From NCBI GenBank assembly GCA_038150305.1, contig JAYOTG010000002.1, positions 57,972 to 121,971 on the forward strand: 64,000 bases of DNA, in the 5' to 3' direction. The translations under genes were made by a program, and so were the position numbers. This stretch comes from MGIIa-L3 sp038150305 (GTDB lineage: Archaea; Thermoplasmatota; Poseidoniia; Poseidoniales; Poseidoniaceae). Below, piece after piece: positions 17,504 through 26,410 of the stretch. The notes below the pieces were generated by a model. It was not told the DNA's origin. It saw only the letters and a list, made by a program, of their open reading frames with translations, and made no database searches. Position 1 is the first letter of the stretch, and every line of letters starts with the position of its first letter.

Positions 17504-18497
17504 ACAGATCCGCCCCCAACAGAGGGAGCAGGACGCTCGCATCACCTTCAACGCAGACGTTTGGCGCTTCGGCTCGCATCTTCCCCCACGAAATGGCCTC
17601 GCGCAAGCGGGCGCCGGACAGCGATCCGTCATGCTCTGGCGCGGTGGTGATGTACACGGCCGCGTCCAGGCCGCCTCGGTATTGGTTCCACCAAATGACG
17701 TGATGCTTGGAAATGCCACCGCCCACCATCAGGGCGTTGGAGGTCTCGACGTCCCACGTCAGGTCGCTCATCACCTGCTCGTCGGCCAGGGTGTCGAGGT
17801 GGAAATCCCGATACTTCTGCCTGAACATGAACAACTGTGCGCCGATGGAACCGTCGGTGATGCCCGGAATGCACACGGGAATGCGGTGTTTGGCCGCCCA
17901 GTGGATGAGGGAGTCCTCGGTGCCGATTTTTTCGCCCAAGGCCCACACCAAGTGGATGGAACCGAAGCCTAGCCACGCCTCAGCGCCGGTCAAACCGGTC
18001 TCTGCCAAGCGTTCTGTCCTGATCTCTTCGAGTGCGGGCATGACCACGGCTTCGATGATTTCACCGTAGGAGGAGGTGGGGACAATGACGTTCCCCAAGC
18101 GCATGAGGTCGTGTTCACCAAGCTCGATGTCGTCCAATTCAAAGGCACCGTGGTAGTAGGCTGCATGGGCGCGGGCGATGTCGTGGTCGAGGGTGCCGCA
18201 GGTCGTGGACACGACGTTGAACATCTGCCGCTTGAGGGCCTCAACAAAGAAACCACGCGTGCCGGTCGCACAGAGGCATGCTGGGAAGGAGATCCAGTTG
18301 AGCATCTTCGTTGGGTCGTGCTCAACCGCGGTCAAATCCTGGTGCATGTCCTTGAGGATATCTCGGGCCATGGCCAACTTCGTCGCCGTGAACCCGCCTG
18401 CGGAGGCCATCTGGTCGATGAGTCCTCGAGGCGTGGTGGCCGCCGTGAAGTCGTAATCGACGACAGGGACGTCGAATTGGTCGGGGTCAATCGCCAT
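17490..18497 (-). CDS. dys: Deoxyhypusine synthase
   Basis: Transfers the aminobutyl group of spermidine to a lysine of aIF5A, the first step of hypusine formation. The catalytic lysine lies in GGGISKHH (about Lys264), and the NAD-binding and spermidine-site segments such as VIVPTSSYGEI and DGSIGAQL are present over about 335 residues. The ATG at 18497 is preferred to the longer open frame because the upstream 15 codons overlap uvrB; GAGGA lies just before it. It follows uvrB by 25 bp on the same strand, so the two may be co-transcribed. Confidence 0.95.
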   Translation of the reverse strand: MAIDPDQFDVPVVDYDFTAATTPRGLIDQMASAGGFTATKLAMARDILKDMHQDLTAVEHDPTKMLNWISFPACLCATGTRGFFVEALKRQMFNVVSTTCGTLDHDIARAHAAYYHGAFELDDIELGEHDLMRLGNVIVPTSSYGEIIEAVVMPALEEIRTERLAETGLTGAEAWLGFGSIHLVWALGEKIGTEDSLIHWAAKHRIPVCIPGITDGSIGAQLFMFRQKYRDFHLDTLADEQVMSDLTWDVETSNALMVGGGISKHHVIWWNQYRGGLDAAVYITTAPEHDGSLSGARLREAISWGKMRAEAPNVCVEGDASVLLPLLGADLFTSA

Positions 18498-18522
18498 GGC
18501 ACGTCCTCGTCCGTGCTCCCCT

Positions 18523-20946
18523 TCAATCAATCCCTGCGGCATCGAGGCGGTCGTTGATGAGCATCAAGCGGTCGCGCAACCGTGCAGCCTCTTCGAAATC
18601 GAGGGCCTTCGCGGCATCTTCCATGGCAGACCGGAGTTCTGAGGCCAACTCGGCCAGCGCGTCCTGGCTCGAAGGGAGTTCATTGTCGGCTTCCAATTGA
18701 GAATTTGAATGTTCAATTGGAATTCGCTGGTCGTTGTCCGCGCCGCTGTTTGAAACCACAAAGGTCGCGCCAGCACCTTCAGCACGCCCGCCGCGGCGGG
18801 CCACGAGGCGCTTGCCCCCTCGTCCTGACGCGGTGGTGCCTTCCACGAGACCCTCCGATTCCTGACCCATTTGTGGGAGGGCCTTGACGATGGTTTTCGG
18901 CACGATGCCGCGGCGTTGATTGTCCTGGTTCTGCCGTTCACGGCGTTCAAGTGTTTGGCGAATGGCCGCACTCATCGAAGGCGACACGCTGTCAGCGTAC
19001 AGGAGCACCGCGCCGTTGGCGTTACGGGCCGCGCGTCCGATGGTTTGGAGCAGCGATCGTTCGTTGCGCAGGAAGCCCTGCCGATCGGCATCAAAGATGG
19101 CAACCAGACTGACTTCAGGGATGTCCAACCCTTCACGGAGGAGGTTGATGCCCACGATGACATCGATGAGCCCAAGGCGCAGTGCGTTGATGATTTCCGT
19201 CCGCTCGATGGTGTCGATCTCCGAATGCAGGTGGTGGGCCTTGACGCCCATGCGGCTCAGATACGCCGCGACTTCCTCTGCGAACTTGATGGTCAGCACG
19301 GTGACCAGGGTTCGTTCTCCACGCTCGATGCGGGCGTTGATTTCCGACAACAGATCGGCCACCTGCCCTTCTGTGGGACGAACCTCGATGCCAGGATCCA
19401 ACAGCCCAGTCGGCCGGATTTCCATCCGAGGCAGGTGATCGATGCTTTGCAGCATCTCGTACATCGAGGGCGAGCCCTGGATTTTCTTGGCCACGTCAGC
19501 AGGGCCGGCTCCGCCCTTGGACGCGACGTGCAACAGGCCCTCTGGCACCTCCTGCCCGGTCACCTCGCACAGGTGCCTCAGTTCTCGCTCGCCAGGCGTG
19601 GCGGAGACGTACACCATCTGCGGCACGAGGCTCTGAAACTCAGGGAGCTTTAGCGGCCGGTTGTCTGCAGCAGACGGCAAACGGAAGCCGTGTTCGATGA
19701 GGTTCTCCTTGCGTGCCCGGTCGCCGTGGTACATGCCACCGACCTGAGGCAAGGTCACGTGAGATTCGTCCATGATGACGAGGAAGCGGCTTGGGTTGCC
19801 GTGAAACTGCCTGGCGCACGCGGCGAAGAAGTCCAGCAAGCAGTACGGGCGTTCTCCTGCTTCACGTCCGTCGAAATGCCGTGAGTAGTTCTCAATCGCG
19901 AGGCAATGCCCCACTTCGCGCAGCATTTCGAGGTCGTATTCGGTGCGTTGTTCCAGCCGGTGCCGCTTCACCACTTCCTTCGTGCCGTCGAAGTACTTCA
20001 GCCGGCCGTTCAACTCGTTCTCGATGCGCTCAAGGGCGATTTCGAATCGCTCCGGACTGGTCATGAAGAACTCCTTCGGGTGAATCCACGCCTCTTCCAG
20101 TTCGTCAAGCACTTCCCAACTGACCGGATCGCACACGGCCACGGCGACGACACCGTCGAAATCGAAGCGAATGCGCAGGGGATCGTCGCGGCTCGGCATC
20201 CAAACGTCGAGGACTTCGCCACGCAACCGGGCTTGGCCCCGTTCTAGGTCGGTGTTGGTGCGCGCGTACTGCAGCCCGACCAGGGCCTTCATCAGGTCCT
20301 GCGGTTCGATGGCCTGGCCCACATGCACACGCAGGTGGTGCTCAAGGAAGGTCTCGGGCGGGTTCAGCCCGTAAATGCACGAAACGGAGGAGACGATGAC
20401 GCAATCTGGACGTGACACCAAACTGGCCACGGCCGAGAAGCGCTCCTGCTCGATGCGCTCGTTGATGGAGAGTTCCTTGTCGATGTAGAGGTCCCGCTTG
20501 GGTAGGTAGGCTTCAGGCTGGTAGTAGTCGTAATGGGACACGAAATACTCCACGGCATTCTCCGGAAAGTAGCCCGCCAATTCATGGTGCAGCTGCCGCG
20601 CAAGCGTCTTGTTGTGCGACATGATCAGCGTGGGAAGGTTCAGCCGTTCGATGACGTTCGCCATGGCGAAGGTCTTGCCGGAGCCGGTCACCCCAAGCAG
20701 CACGCACCGTTCTTGGCCGCCCTCAATTTGCTGGACCAGTTGCTCGATGGCTTCCGGTTGATCCCCGGCAGGCGCGTGTTCTGAATGCAGCACAAAGCGG
20801 CTGACGTCCGGGCGGAGGTGCTCCATGGAGGCACCTTCGAGGGCGCGGGACAAATCGAAGGGGTCCCGCTCTTGCAGGTCCACCTCGCCCGCGTCGAGGT
20901 TGGCGCGGGCCTCGAAGGACCCGTCATCGTCCCAGTCATCGACCAC
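18523..20946 (-). CDS. uvrB: Excinuclease ABC subunit UvrB, 807 aa
   Basis: DNA-damage verification helicase of bacterial-type nucleotide excision repair. Walker A GVTGSGKT is at residues 85-92, the DNA-clamping beta-hairpin region SHYDYYQPEAYLP is at about 137-149, helicase motifs such as DESHVTLPQ and QTIGRAARN follow, and a C-terminal UVR helix pair (UvrC contact) occupies about 760-800. It is over 100 residues longer than typical UvrB: an acidic 50-residue N-terminal extension and a long linker before the UVR domain account for this. Residues about 742-752 in the linker are encoded by a copy of the palindromic repeat. The start is a GTG at 20946. Bacterial-type UvrABC in archaea is regarded as acquired by transfer. 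Confidence 0.95.
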   Translation of the reverse strand: MVDDWDDDGSFEARANLDAGEVDLQERDPFDLSRALEGASMEHLRPDVSRFVLHSEHAPAGDQPEAIEQLVQQIEGGQERCVLLGVTGSGKTFAMANVIERLNLPTLIMSHNKTLARQLHHELAGYFPENAVEYFVSHYDYYQPEAYLPKRDLYIDKELSINERIEQERFSAVASLVSRPDCVIVSSVSCIYGLNPPETFLEHHLRVHVGQAIEPQDLMKALVGLQYARTNTDLERGQARLRGEVLDVWMPSRDDPLRIRFDFDGVVAVAVCDPVSWEVLDELEEAWIHPKEFFMTSPERFEIALERIENELNGRLKYFDGTKEVVKRHRLEQRTEYDLEMLREVGHCLAIENYSRHFDGREAGERPYCLLDFFAACARQFHGNPSRFLVIMDESHVTLPQVGGMYHGDRARKENLIEHGFRLPSAADNRPLKLPEFQSLVPQMVYVSATPGERELRHLCEVTGQEVPEGLLHVASKGGAGPADVAKKIQGSPSMYEMLQSIDHLPRMEIRPTGLLDPGIEVRPTEGQVADLLSEINARIERGERTLVTVLTIKFAEEVAAYLSRMGVKAHHLHSEIDTIERTEIINALRLGLIDVIVGINLLREGLDIPEVSLVAIFDADRQGFLRNERSLLQTIGRAARNANGAVLLYADSVSPSMSAAIRQTLERRERQNQDNQRRGIVPKTIVKALPQMGQESEGLVEGTTASGRGGKRLVARRGGRAEGAGATFVVSNSGADNDQRIPIEHSNSQLEADNELPSSQDALAELASELRSAMEDAAKALDFEEAARLRDRLMLINDRLDAAGID
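18691..18722. repeat. AT-rich palindromic element, copy A (inside uvrB)
   Basis: 32 bp with arms TTCCAATTGA and TCAATTGGAA, perfectly complementary over 10 bp, and a 12-bp AT-rich centre. It is in frame in uvrB and encodes part of the linker before the UVR motif. Confidence 0.8.
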
Positions 20947-20987
20947 GAATCAGGGCGGTCGGGCGCCGGTTTGAACCCTTGTGGGGC

Positions 20988-21719
20988 TCAGGGAAGGTAG
21001 AGTCCACCGTTCACGTGCAGCACGGCGCCGGTCATGTAGGCGCTGTCCCTGCCGATCAGGAAGGAGACCGCGCCTGCCATGTCGTCCGGCGAGCCCAGCC
21101 GCCGCAAGGGGACCTCGGCTTCGCGCGTACTCCGCTTCTCCGGCGTGTCGGCCGACAACAGGTCCGTGTCCACGTAGCCGGGCGCGAGGACGTTGACGCG
21201 CTGGCCGCGTGGCCCTGCGTCTTGGGCCAGCGAGCGTGCCCATGCCTGCAAGGCCGCTTTGGAGGCGCTGTAATCCGCGCCATGAGGCGATCCACGCGTG
21301 CCCAGTTGTGAGCCGACCACCACGATACGCGCGCCTTCAGCCAGGTGTGGCTGAACCGCGGCCCAGACCAAGAAGGCGCCTCGAAAGTTCACCCCCATGG
21401 TACGGTCGAGATGGGCAACGTCCAGCTCACCCGCGGGAACCCGGTCGTAACGCCCGTGGTTCAGCACCAAGGCATCCACGGTACGGGCCATCCAAGGATG
21501 GCTGGCCAGCAAGGCGACCTCGTCCTCAGCAGCGCAATCGATCTTCACGGCAAGCGCGTCACCGCCGGCTTCTCGAATCGCGTCCACCACGAATTCTGCC
21601 GGGCGAGAGGAGGTTGTGTAGGTCAGCAGGACGTCGTAGCCTTCCTTGGCCAAGCGCGTGCAGACGGCGGCACCGATGCCCCGGCCTCCGCCGGTAACGA
21701 GCGCCACGGGACGGCTCAC
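20988..21719 (-). CDS. Short-chain dehydrogenase/reductase (FabG-like), 243 aa
   Basis: NAD(P)-dependent oxidoreductase with Rossmann motif TGGGRGIG (residues 9-16), an NHGR in the place of NNAG, catalytic Ser near VGSQLGT, YSASK with catalytic Tyr/Lys, and the C-terminal TGAVLHVNGG typical of 3-oxoacyl reductases. Substrate unknown; acetoacetyl-type or sugar reduction is possible. GTG start at 21719 overlaps the stop of the upstream MazG-like gene (GTGA), with GGAGG just before it, so translation is coupled. Confidence 0.9.
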   Translation of the reverse strand: MSRPVALVTGGGRGIGAAVCTRLAKEGYDVLLTYTTSSRPAEFVVDAIREAGGDALAVKIDCAAEDEVALLASHPWMARTVDALVLNHGRYDRVPAGELDVAHLDRTMGVNFRGAFLVWAAVQPHLAEGARIVVVGSQLGTRGSPHGADYSASKAALQAWARSLAQDAGPRGQRVNVLAPGYVDTDLLSADTPEKRSTREAEVPLRRLGSPDDMAGAVSFLIGRDSAYMTGAVLHVNGGLYLP

Positions 21720-22114
21720 GCCTGCTCCTCCATGTGCTTCGCAAGGATGGCGCCAAGTTCGGGTGGCGTCCAGCCCTCCGGCTTCATGACCTTCCCGTCT
21801 TCACGTCGCAGGACCTTTCCGTCCACCAGCTTGGCCATGTTTGAGCGGTGCACTTCGGCGAAGGCCTCGTCATAGAGGCCATGCAGGCCGTGGTTGATGA
21901 CCGAGCCCGCGAGGATGTAGCCGATGTCCGCGAGCGCGTCGAGGACCTCGACAAGGTCCCCGTCGGCGAGGGCTTGCGCGTATTCCTCCACCTCTTCACG
22001 CAGGAGTTTGACACGCAGTTCGGCCAAGTCGTCTGGGCCGAGCCCGGGCGCGTCCAACTTCGGGATCTCGAAGGCCTGATTGAACTCGAGCAGGGCCGTC
22101 AGCATCGGATTCAT
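21716..22114 (-). CDS. MazG/phosphoribosyl-ATP-diphosphatase-like protein, 132 aa
   Basis: All-alpha NTP pyrophosphohydrolase fold is suggested by KLLREEVEEYAQAL and VLDALADIGYIL, matching the EExxE and ExxD metal-binding motifs of the MazG superfamily. The C-terminal EVHRSNMAKLV...GKVMKPEGW region recalls family members that hydrolyse nucleotide precursors. It may sanitise damaged nucleotides; target unknown. The ATG at 22114 is chosen over the longer open frame to 22147, whose extra residues look non-coding. Overlaps the downstream SDR gene. Confidence 0.75.
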   Translation of the reverse strand: MNPMLTALLEFNQAFEIPKLDAPGLGPDDLAELRVKLLREEVEEYAQALADGDLVEVLDALADIGYILAGSVINHGLHGLYDEAFAEVHRSNMAKLVDGKVLRREDGKVMKPEGWTPPELGAILAKHMEEQA

Positions 22115-22166
22115 GCGTCGAAGCGGGGCCTTGCGGCACTTGAGCAATCCGCTTCAGGGGTTCAGC

Positions 22167-23045
22167 TCAATCGAGGCTCACCAGGGGTTCGGTTGCATGT
22201 CCTAAGGCGAGCACGGCGAGCAACACCCAGCCGGTCAGCATCGAGACGCGGAACAACGTGGTCTGGAAGTCCTTCAGACGGTCCATCCGCAACACAACGG
22301 CGATGTTGGCCAACGCCATGACGCCCGCCGCAGCCAGGAACCAGATGCTCTCGACCGGGTCCGAAACGGCAAAGCACGCGAACCAGACGAGCGAGAGTTG
22401 CACCGTGGTTCGGGTCGTGGCACGCTCGTCAAAACGTGACGGGAAGGAATGGATGCCCTGTTCGCGATCGCTTTCCACGTCCATGCGGGCATAGTTGATG
22501 TCGAAGGCCGCGATCCACAGGGCCACGCCGAGGGAGATGGGCAGGACGGTGGGCGCCCAAAGGGCGTCCGTGATGGCGGCCCAGCCGTGCACGTCGGCGG
22601 CCATGGCCACCCAAGCGCCCGCAGGAGCCAGACCGAGGCAGAGGCCGAGCCAGAAGTGGCACATCCACGTGAAGCGCTTCATGTATGGATAGACGACGAA
22701 GGTCAGCACCGGCAGCCAGGCCATCATCAGCGCCACTCGGTTCAACAGACCGGCACTGATGAGGAGCATCGCGAGGAAGATGGCCGACAAGATCCACGCC
22801 GTTTGCATGCTCATGCTGCCTGAGGCCAAGTGACGGCCCTGCGTTCGTGGGTTGGCGGCGTCAATGTCACGGTCAATGATGCGGTTCAGGGCCATCGCAA
22901 GGCCACGTGCACCGACCGCGGCGAGGAGGATCCACATGAGGTCAAGGCCGGGTTCAAGTTCGAATTGGTCGAGCGCGAGCACGTACCCCATGAGCACAAA
23001 AGGCAGCGAGAAGAGGGTGTGCTCCACCTTCACGAACTCAAGCAC
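22167..23045 (-). CDS. ubiA: UbiA-family prenyltransferase
   Basis: Membrane enzyme that attaches an isoprenoid chain to an aromatic ring; about 292 residues with 8-9 membrane helices. The two Asp-rich active-site motifs are NRIIDRDIDAANPRT (from about residue 54) and DINYARMDVESDREQG. Next to ubiD it most likely serves menaquinone synthesis (MqnP-like) rather than lipid or heme synthesis. The start is problematic: GTG 23045 is the first usable canonical codon, but the strong GGAGGGG site (23067-23073) is about 21 nt away and points instead to an ATC at 23060, in frame, 6 nt behind it. The site overlaps the ubiD stop. Confidence 0.9.
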   Translation of the reverse strand: MLEFVKVEHTLFSLPFVLMGYVLALDQFELEPGLDLMWILLAAVGARGLAMALNRIIDRDIDAANPRTQGRHLASGSMSMQTAWILSAIFLAMLLISAGLLNRVALMMAWLPVLTFVVYPYMKRFTWMCHFWLGLCLGLAPAGAWVAMAADVHGWAAITDALWAPTVLPISLGVALWIAAFDINYARMDVESDREQGIHSFPSRFDERATTRTTVQLSLVWFACFAVSDPVESIWFLAAAGVMALANIAVVLRMDRLKDFQTTLFRVSMLTGWVLLAVLALGHATEPLVSLD

Positions 23046-23061
23046 GCTGCGGACGTCGATG

Positions 23062-25023
23062 TCAGGCCCCTCCGTCCGGGAAACGAAGGTGTGGGGGCCA
23101 TGAATAGTCCGCCAATTCAGGGTGGGCTGCAACCTTTTCCAAGGTCTCGGGGCTGTGCAGTGTAACAGCAGGCCAGCGGCGCACGCCATGGGATTCGGAG
23201 GGGATGGGGGTGGTGGCGTCCCAGCACAAACGCGTTTTCGCTCCGTCGAAGGTCAGGCCTCGCCCCACATCAAAGCGGCAGAACAGCTGCCAAAGCATAC
23301 GACGTCGAGCCTTTGGCCCATGCAGGTCGAGGTCATCATCGGTGATGATGAGCCAGCGCAAATCTTTGGCCTCTTCCAATTGCCAAATTTGATTTTTCAA
23401 TTGGAAAATCTTTTTTTGACGAGCCGCCTCAAGCGCATCGCCTTCGGGCGTCACTTCGGATCCCGTACGGGGCGAGGGCCTGCCTTCGATGGCCACGCTG
23501 ACCACCAGCATGCTGTTGCGCAGCAGCCGCGCATCCTCCGCACCGTCGAGCGCGAGCACGGGTGAGAGGTCCTCGCCGACCCAACCTGGTGCCGCCGTTT
23601 CTCCCCGGCGCCACTCAGGCGTCGCTTGCTGGAAGGAGCCCAGCAGGGGTGCTTCTCCAGAGCGTGGATCCGTCGACGGAATGGACGTCGCGTCGATGAT
23701 GACCTTGTCGTGGACGTTTTCGTACGGGCTTGCTGCTTCAAGCGCGTCAGCGACCATGCCTCCGAGGACGATGACGTCCTCGGCGGGATCGACCTTGTCG
23801 TTGAGGTCGTCGAGGAAGCCCTCGAGGTCCTTCGGGTCACGGTCCGGGTCGACGACCACCATCGACTTCAGGAACATCATTTGGCCGGCCCCCATGAGGC
23901 CGATGGCCGTCTTCCGACCTTGGCGGGGATACCGTTGCTTTGACGCGACGATGGCGAGGTTGTGGAAACCGGTCTCCAACGGAAGGTGCACGCTGACCAC
24001 GTCACGGTGTTGGAAACGAAGGACAGGGCTGAACTGCCGGCCGATGGCCTCGCCAAGGAAGCCGTCCTCCATTGGCGGAAGCCCCACGATGGTCGCCGGC
24101 AGCATCGCATCGGCGCGTCGTGTCACGGCGGTGACGTTCAGCACGGGGTAGTGGCCGGTCAGGGAGTAAAAGCCGTAGTGATCGCCGAAGGGCCCTTCGA
24201 TGCGCAGATCGGTCGGGTCGGTCCACCCCTCAATGACGATGTCCGCTTCTGAAGGAATCCACAGGTCTTGCGTCGCGGCTTTGGTCAACGGAAGACGTCG
24301 GCGGCCGAGGATGCCCGCGAATTGGTACTCCGACAGGTTGTCAGGAAGCGGGGAAATGGCCGAGAAAATCAGCTCCGGCGGACCGCCAAGGCAGATCGCG
24401 ACCGGCATCTTCAGCCCAGCTGCAGCGTGGTCCGCTCCGTGCTTGTGGACTTGCCAGTGCAGCCCTGCTTCCTTTGGTCCGAAGATCTGCGACCTGTACA
24501 TGCCGAGGTTGTGATCCCCAGAGGCGAGGTCCCTGGTCACCACCAAGGGGAGCGTGATGTAGGCTCCTCCGTCCATCGGCCACGTTGTTGGGATGGGGAG
24601 TTTGGTCAAGTCTGGGTCCTTGTCGACGATGCGCTGGACGCGGCCACGGCGCTTACGCTTCGGGGCAAAGGCCAGCGCGTCCATGGCCAGGGGCAAGGCC
24701 TCCCACGGCCGCTTAAGGTACCGCGGCACGTCTGGCTTCATCATGGCGACCATGCGGTCGCCGATGGCCGTCTCGGTCTCGACGCCGAGTGCGCGCAAGG
24801 TCCTGTCCTCGCTTCCGAAGAGGTTCATGACGAGCGGCACGTCGGTGATGCTGCCGTCGGCCAAGCGAGGTTGTTCGAAGATCACGGCTGGACCGTCGTT
24901 CTTCACCAGCAAGTCGGCGATGGCACCCGCTTCGTGGACGACATCGACTGGACGAGGGATGCGCAGCACCTCACCGCGCTGCTCCAGGTGGTCCACCCAC
25001 CGCTTGAGCGTCCTCCATGCCAC
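23062..25023 (-). CDS. ubiD: UbiD-family decarboxylase, 653 aa
   Basis: Prenylated-flavin-dependent decarboxylase of aromatic acids. Family marks are the DGGAYITLPLVVTRD segment, PVAICLGGPPEL, the catalytic-region EGPFGDHYGFYS and the conserved C-terminal part. It is clearly longer than the roughly 490-residue bacterial enzyme; added length lies near the C-terminus, including the repeat-encoded stretch at about residues 540-550. Reaction, with UbiA: decarboxylation of a polyprenylated quinone precursor, probably menaquinone by the futalosine route. GTG start at 25023, divergent from the FAD reductase; no clear ribosome site, so the transcript may be leaderless. Confidence 0.93.
   Translation of the reverse strand: MAWRTLKRWVDHLEQRGEVLRIPRPVDVVHEAGAIADLLVKNDGPAVIFEQPRLADGSITDVPLVMNLFGSEDRTLRALGVETETAIGDRMVAMMKPDVPRYLKRPWEALPLAMDALAFAPKRKRRGRVQRIVDKDPDLTKLPIPTTWPMDGGAYITLPLVVTRDLASGDHNLGMYRSQIFGPKEAGLHWQVHKHGADHAAAGLKMPVAICLGGPPELIFSAISPLPDNLSEYQFAGILGRRRLPLTKAATQDLWIPSEADIVIEGWTDPTDLRIEGPFGDHYGFYSLTGHYPVLNVTAVTRRADAMLPATIVGLPPMEDGFLGEAIGRQFSPVLRFQHRDVVSVHLPLETGFHNLAIVASKQRYPRQGRKTAIGLMGAGQMMFLKSMVVVDPDRDPKDLEGFLDDLNDKVDPAEDVIVLGGMVADALEAASPYENVHDKVIIDATSIPSTDPRSGEAPLLGSFQQATPEWRRGETAAPGWVGEDLSPVLALDGAEDARLLRNSMLVVSVAIEGRPSPRTGSEVTPEGDALEAARQKKIFQLKNQIWQLEEAKDLRWLIITDDDLDLHGPKARRRMLWQLFCRFDVGRGLTFDGAKTRLCWDATTPIPSESHGVRRWPAVTLHSPETLEKVAAHPELADYSWPPHLRFPDGGA
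23374..23406. repeat. AT-rich palindromic element, copy B (inside ubiD)
   Basis: 33 bp with arms TTCCAATTG and CAATTGGAA, perfectly complementary over 9 bp. In frame in ubiD, encoding part of a Lys/Gln-rich helix-like stretch. A run of seven T follows on the plus strand. Confidence 0.8.
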
Positions 25024-25119
25024 GTTGCTCTGTCTGTGGTTTTGCCTTTGGACCTTCGCCGAAGCCCACGGCGTGGTTCAGACGCACCATTGATGGACTC
25101 CGTGGGCTCACAGGGAGGC

Positions 25120-26361
25120 ATGGCAGATGAGCCGAAGGTGGACGTTGACCTTGTGGTCATCGGCGCCGGCCCCGGCGGTGGCTCCGCTGCGCTTCACGCC
25201 TCGAGGCTCGGGATGTCCGTGATGGTCCTCGAAGCCGACCCCGAAATTGGAACGCCGGTTCACTGTGGGGAATGTTTGTCGCACCTCGCCACCGAACAAC
25301 TGGAACTCGACCTTCCTGAGCACGTCATCGCGCTTGCGGTGGACGGTGTGCGCGTCATTTTCCCGGACGGCACCGCGAAGCTTCTGACCGAACCCGGCTA
25401 TGTGCTGGAAAAGCACCTGTTCGAGCGATGGATCATGGAACAAGCCGAAGAGCGTGGTGCGGACGTTCATCTCGGTCATCGCGTGACAAAAATGGAACGA
25501 GATTACAATAGCGAAAATCAATTTTCCAATTGGAAGCTTGACGGTCGAGGCGACGCCTTCCCGATTCGCTGCCGTGGCGTCATCGATGCCTCGGGGGTGC
25601 ATGGCGCCGCTTCGAAGATCCTCGGCATGCCTGGGGAAGTGGAGGTCATCGCAGGCTTCCAGTACGAACTCAACGACGTGCCCAACGACGGTTACTTGGA
25701 CTTCTACATTCAGCCAGAATACGCGCCACACGGTTACGTGTGGATGATCCCGAAGGCGGGCGAGCGGGCCAACGTCGGTCTGGTCACCACCGACAAGAAA
25801 GGGGCCGTCAAGTACCTCGACCAATTCATTGACGACACCTACCTCATGGGCAAACCCCACGTCAATCCGCCTTGGCGAAAAGAGGGCATCAAGGTCCGGC
25901 CCTTTGGAGGGACCATCCCCATTTCTGGGCCAAGGCCGAGCACGGTTGAGGACGGCTTGTTGCTCGTCGGTGATGCGGCTGGATTCACCTCCCCGCTCTT
26001 CGAGGGCGGCACGCACCTTGCCTTGTGGTCAGGTCGTGCGGCTGCAGAAACCTTTGCAGAAGCCATCGCTGCAGGTTTGCCGACCAAAGACCGCCTTTCG
26101 GGCTACCAACGCCGCTGGAAGAACGCCTTCCCTCCCTACCACAAGATCCTGCGGGGCAAGACGGCCTTGTACGACCTGAGCGACGAGGAGATGTCGGCGA
26201 TGGCCCGATGCCTGCCCGAGGAGCTCGGCTCGATGTCGCCGCTTCAAAAGCTCGGCATCGGCATGAAAATCCTCGTGCGCCGGCCCGCGTTGCTGACCAA
26301 GCGCGTCATTTCTGTGCTCCTCTCCTTCGGTTACTCGCGCGCCAAGCACTTCGGTTGGTGA
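25120..26361 (+). CDS. Geranylgeranyl reductase-like FAD oxidoreductase, about 413 aa
   Basis: FAD enzyme of the GG-reductase family, which saturates the isoprenoid chains of archaeal lipids or quinones. The N-terminal GAGPGG (about residues 15-20) binds FAD; VLVGDAAGF-like LLVGDAAGFTSPLFEGG is the second FAD motif; the HCGECLSHLA segment near residue 48 is typical of the family. Residues about 128-139 come from a copy of the palindromic repeat. Start unclear: ATG 25120 has GGGAGG only 1 nt before it, while ATG 25093, in frame, has none; the upstream in-frame frame beyond 25093 lies over ubiD and is not coding. Transcribed divergently from ubiD. Confidence 0.87.
   Translation: MADEPKVDVDLVVIGAGPGGGSAALHASRLGMSVMVLEADPEIGTPVHCGECLSHLATEQLELDLPEHVIALAVDGVRVIFPDGTAKLLTEPGYVLEKHLFERWIMEQAEERGADVHLGHRVTKMERDYNSENQFSNWKLDGRGDAFPIRCRGVIDASGVHGAASKILGMPGEVEVIAGFQYELNDVPNDGYLDFYIQPEYAPHGYVWMIPKAGERANVGLVTTDKKGAVKYLDQFIDDTYLMGKPHVNPPWRKEGIKVRPFGGTIPISGPRPSTVEDGLLLVGDAAGFTSPLFEGGTHLALWSGRAAAETFAEAIAAGLPTKDRLSGYQRRWKNAFPPYHKILRGKTALYDLSDEEMSAMARCLPEELGSMSPLQKLGIGMKILVRRPALLTKRVISVLLSFGYSRAKHFGW
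25502..25535. repeat. AT-rich palindromic element, copy C (inside the reductase gene)
   Basis: About 34 bp: left arm degenerate (TTACAATAG), right arm TTCCAATTGGAA intact. The centre GCGAAAATCAATTTT matches the copy at 42714-42745 almost exactly. In frame, encoding a polar loop. Confidence 0.7.
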
Positions 26362-26410
26362 GGGTGCGAGGGAGGCAAGGTTCACGACGTGAGCCTCATC
26401 CATCTGACCA

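Noticed and set aside
23407..23418. T-run after the repeat in ubiD as terminator
   Set aside because: It lies inside the ubiD coding region on the opposite strand, so it cannot end a transcript of that gene; it belongs to the codons for Lys and Ile.
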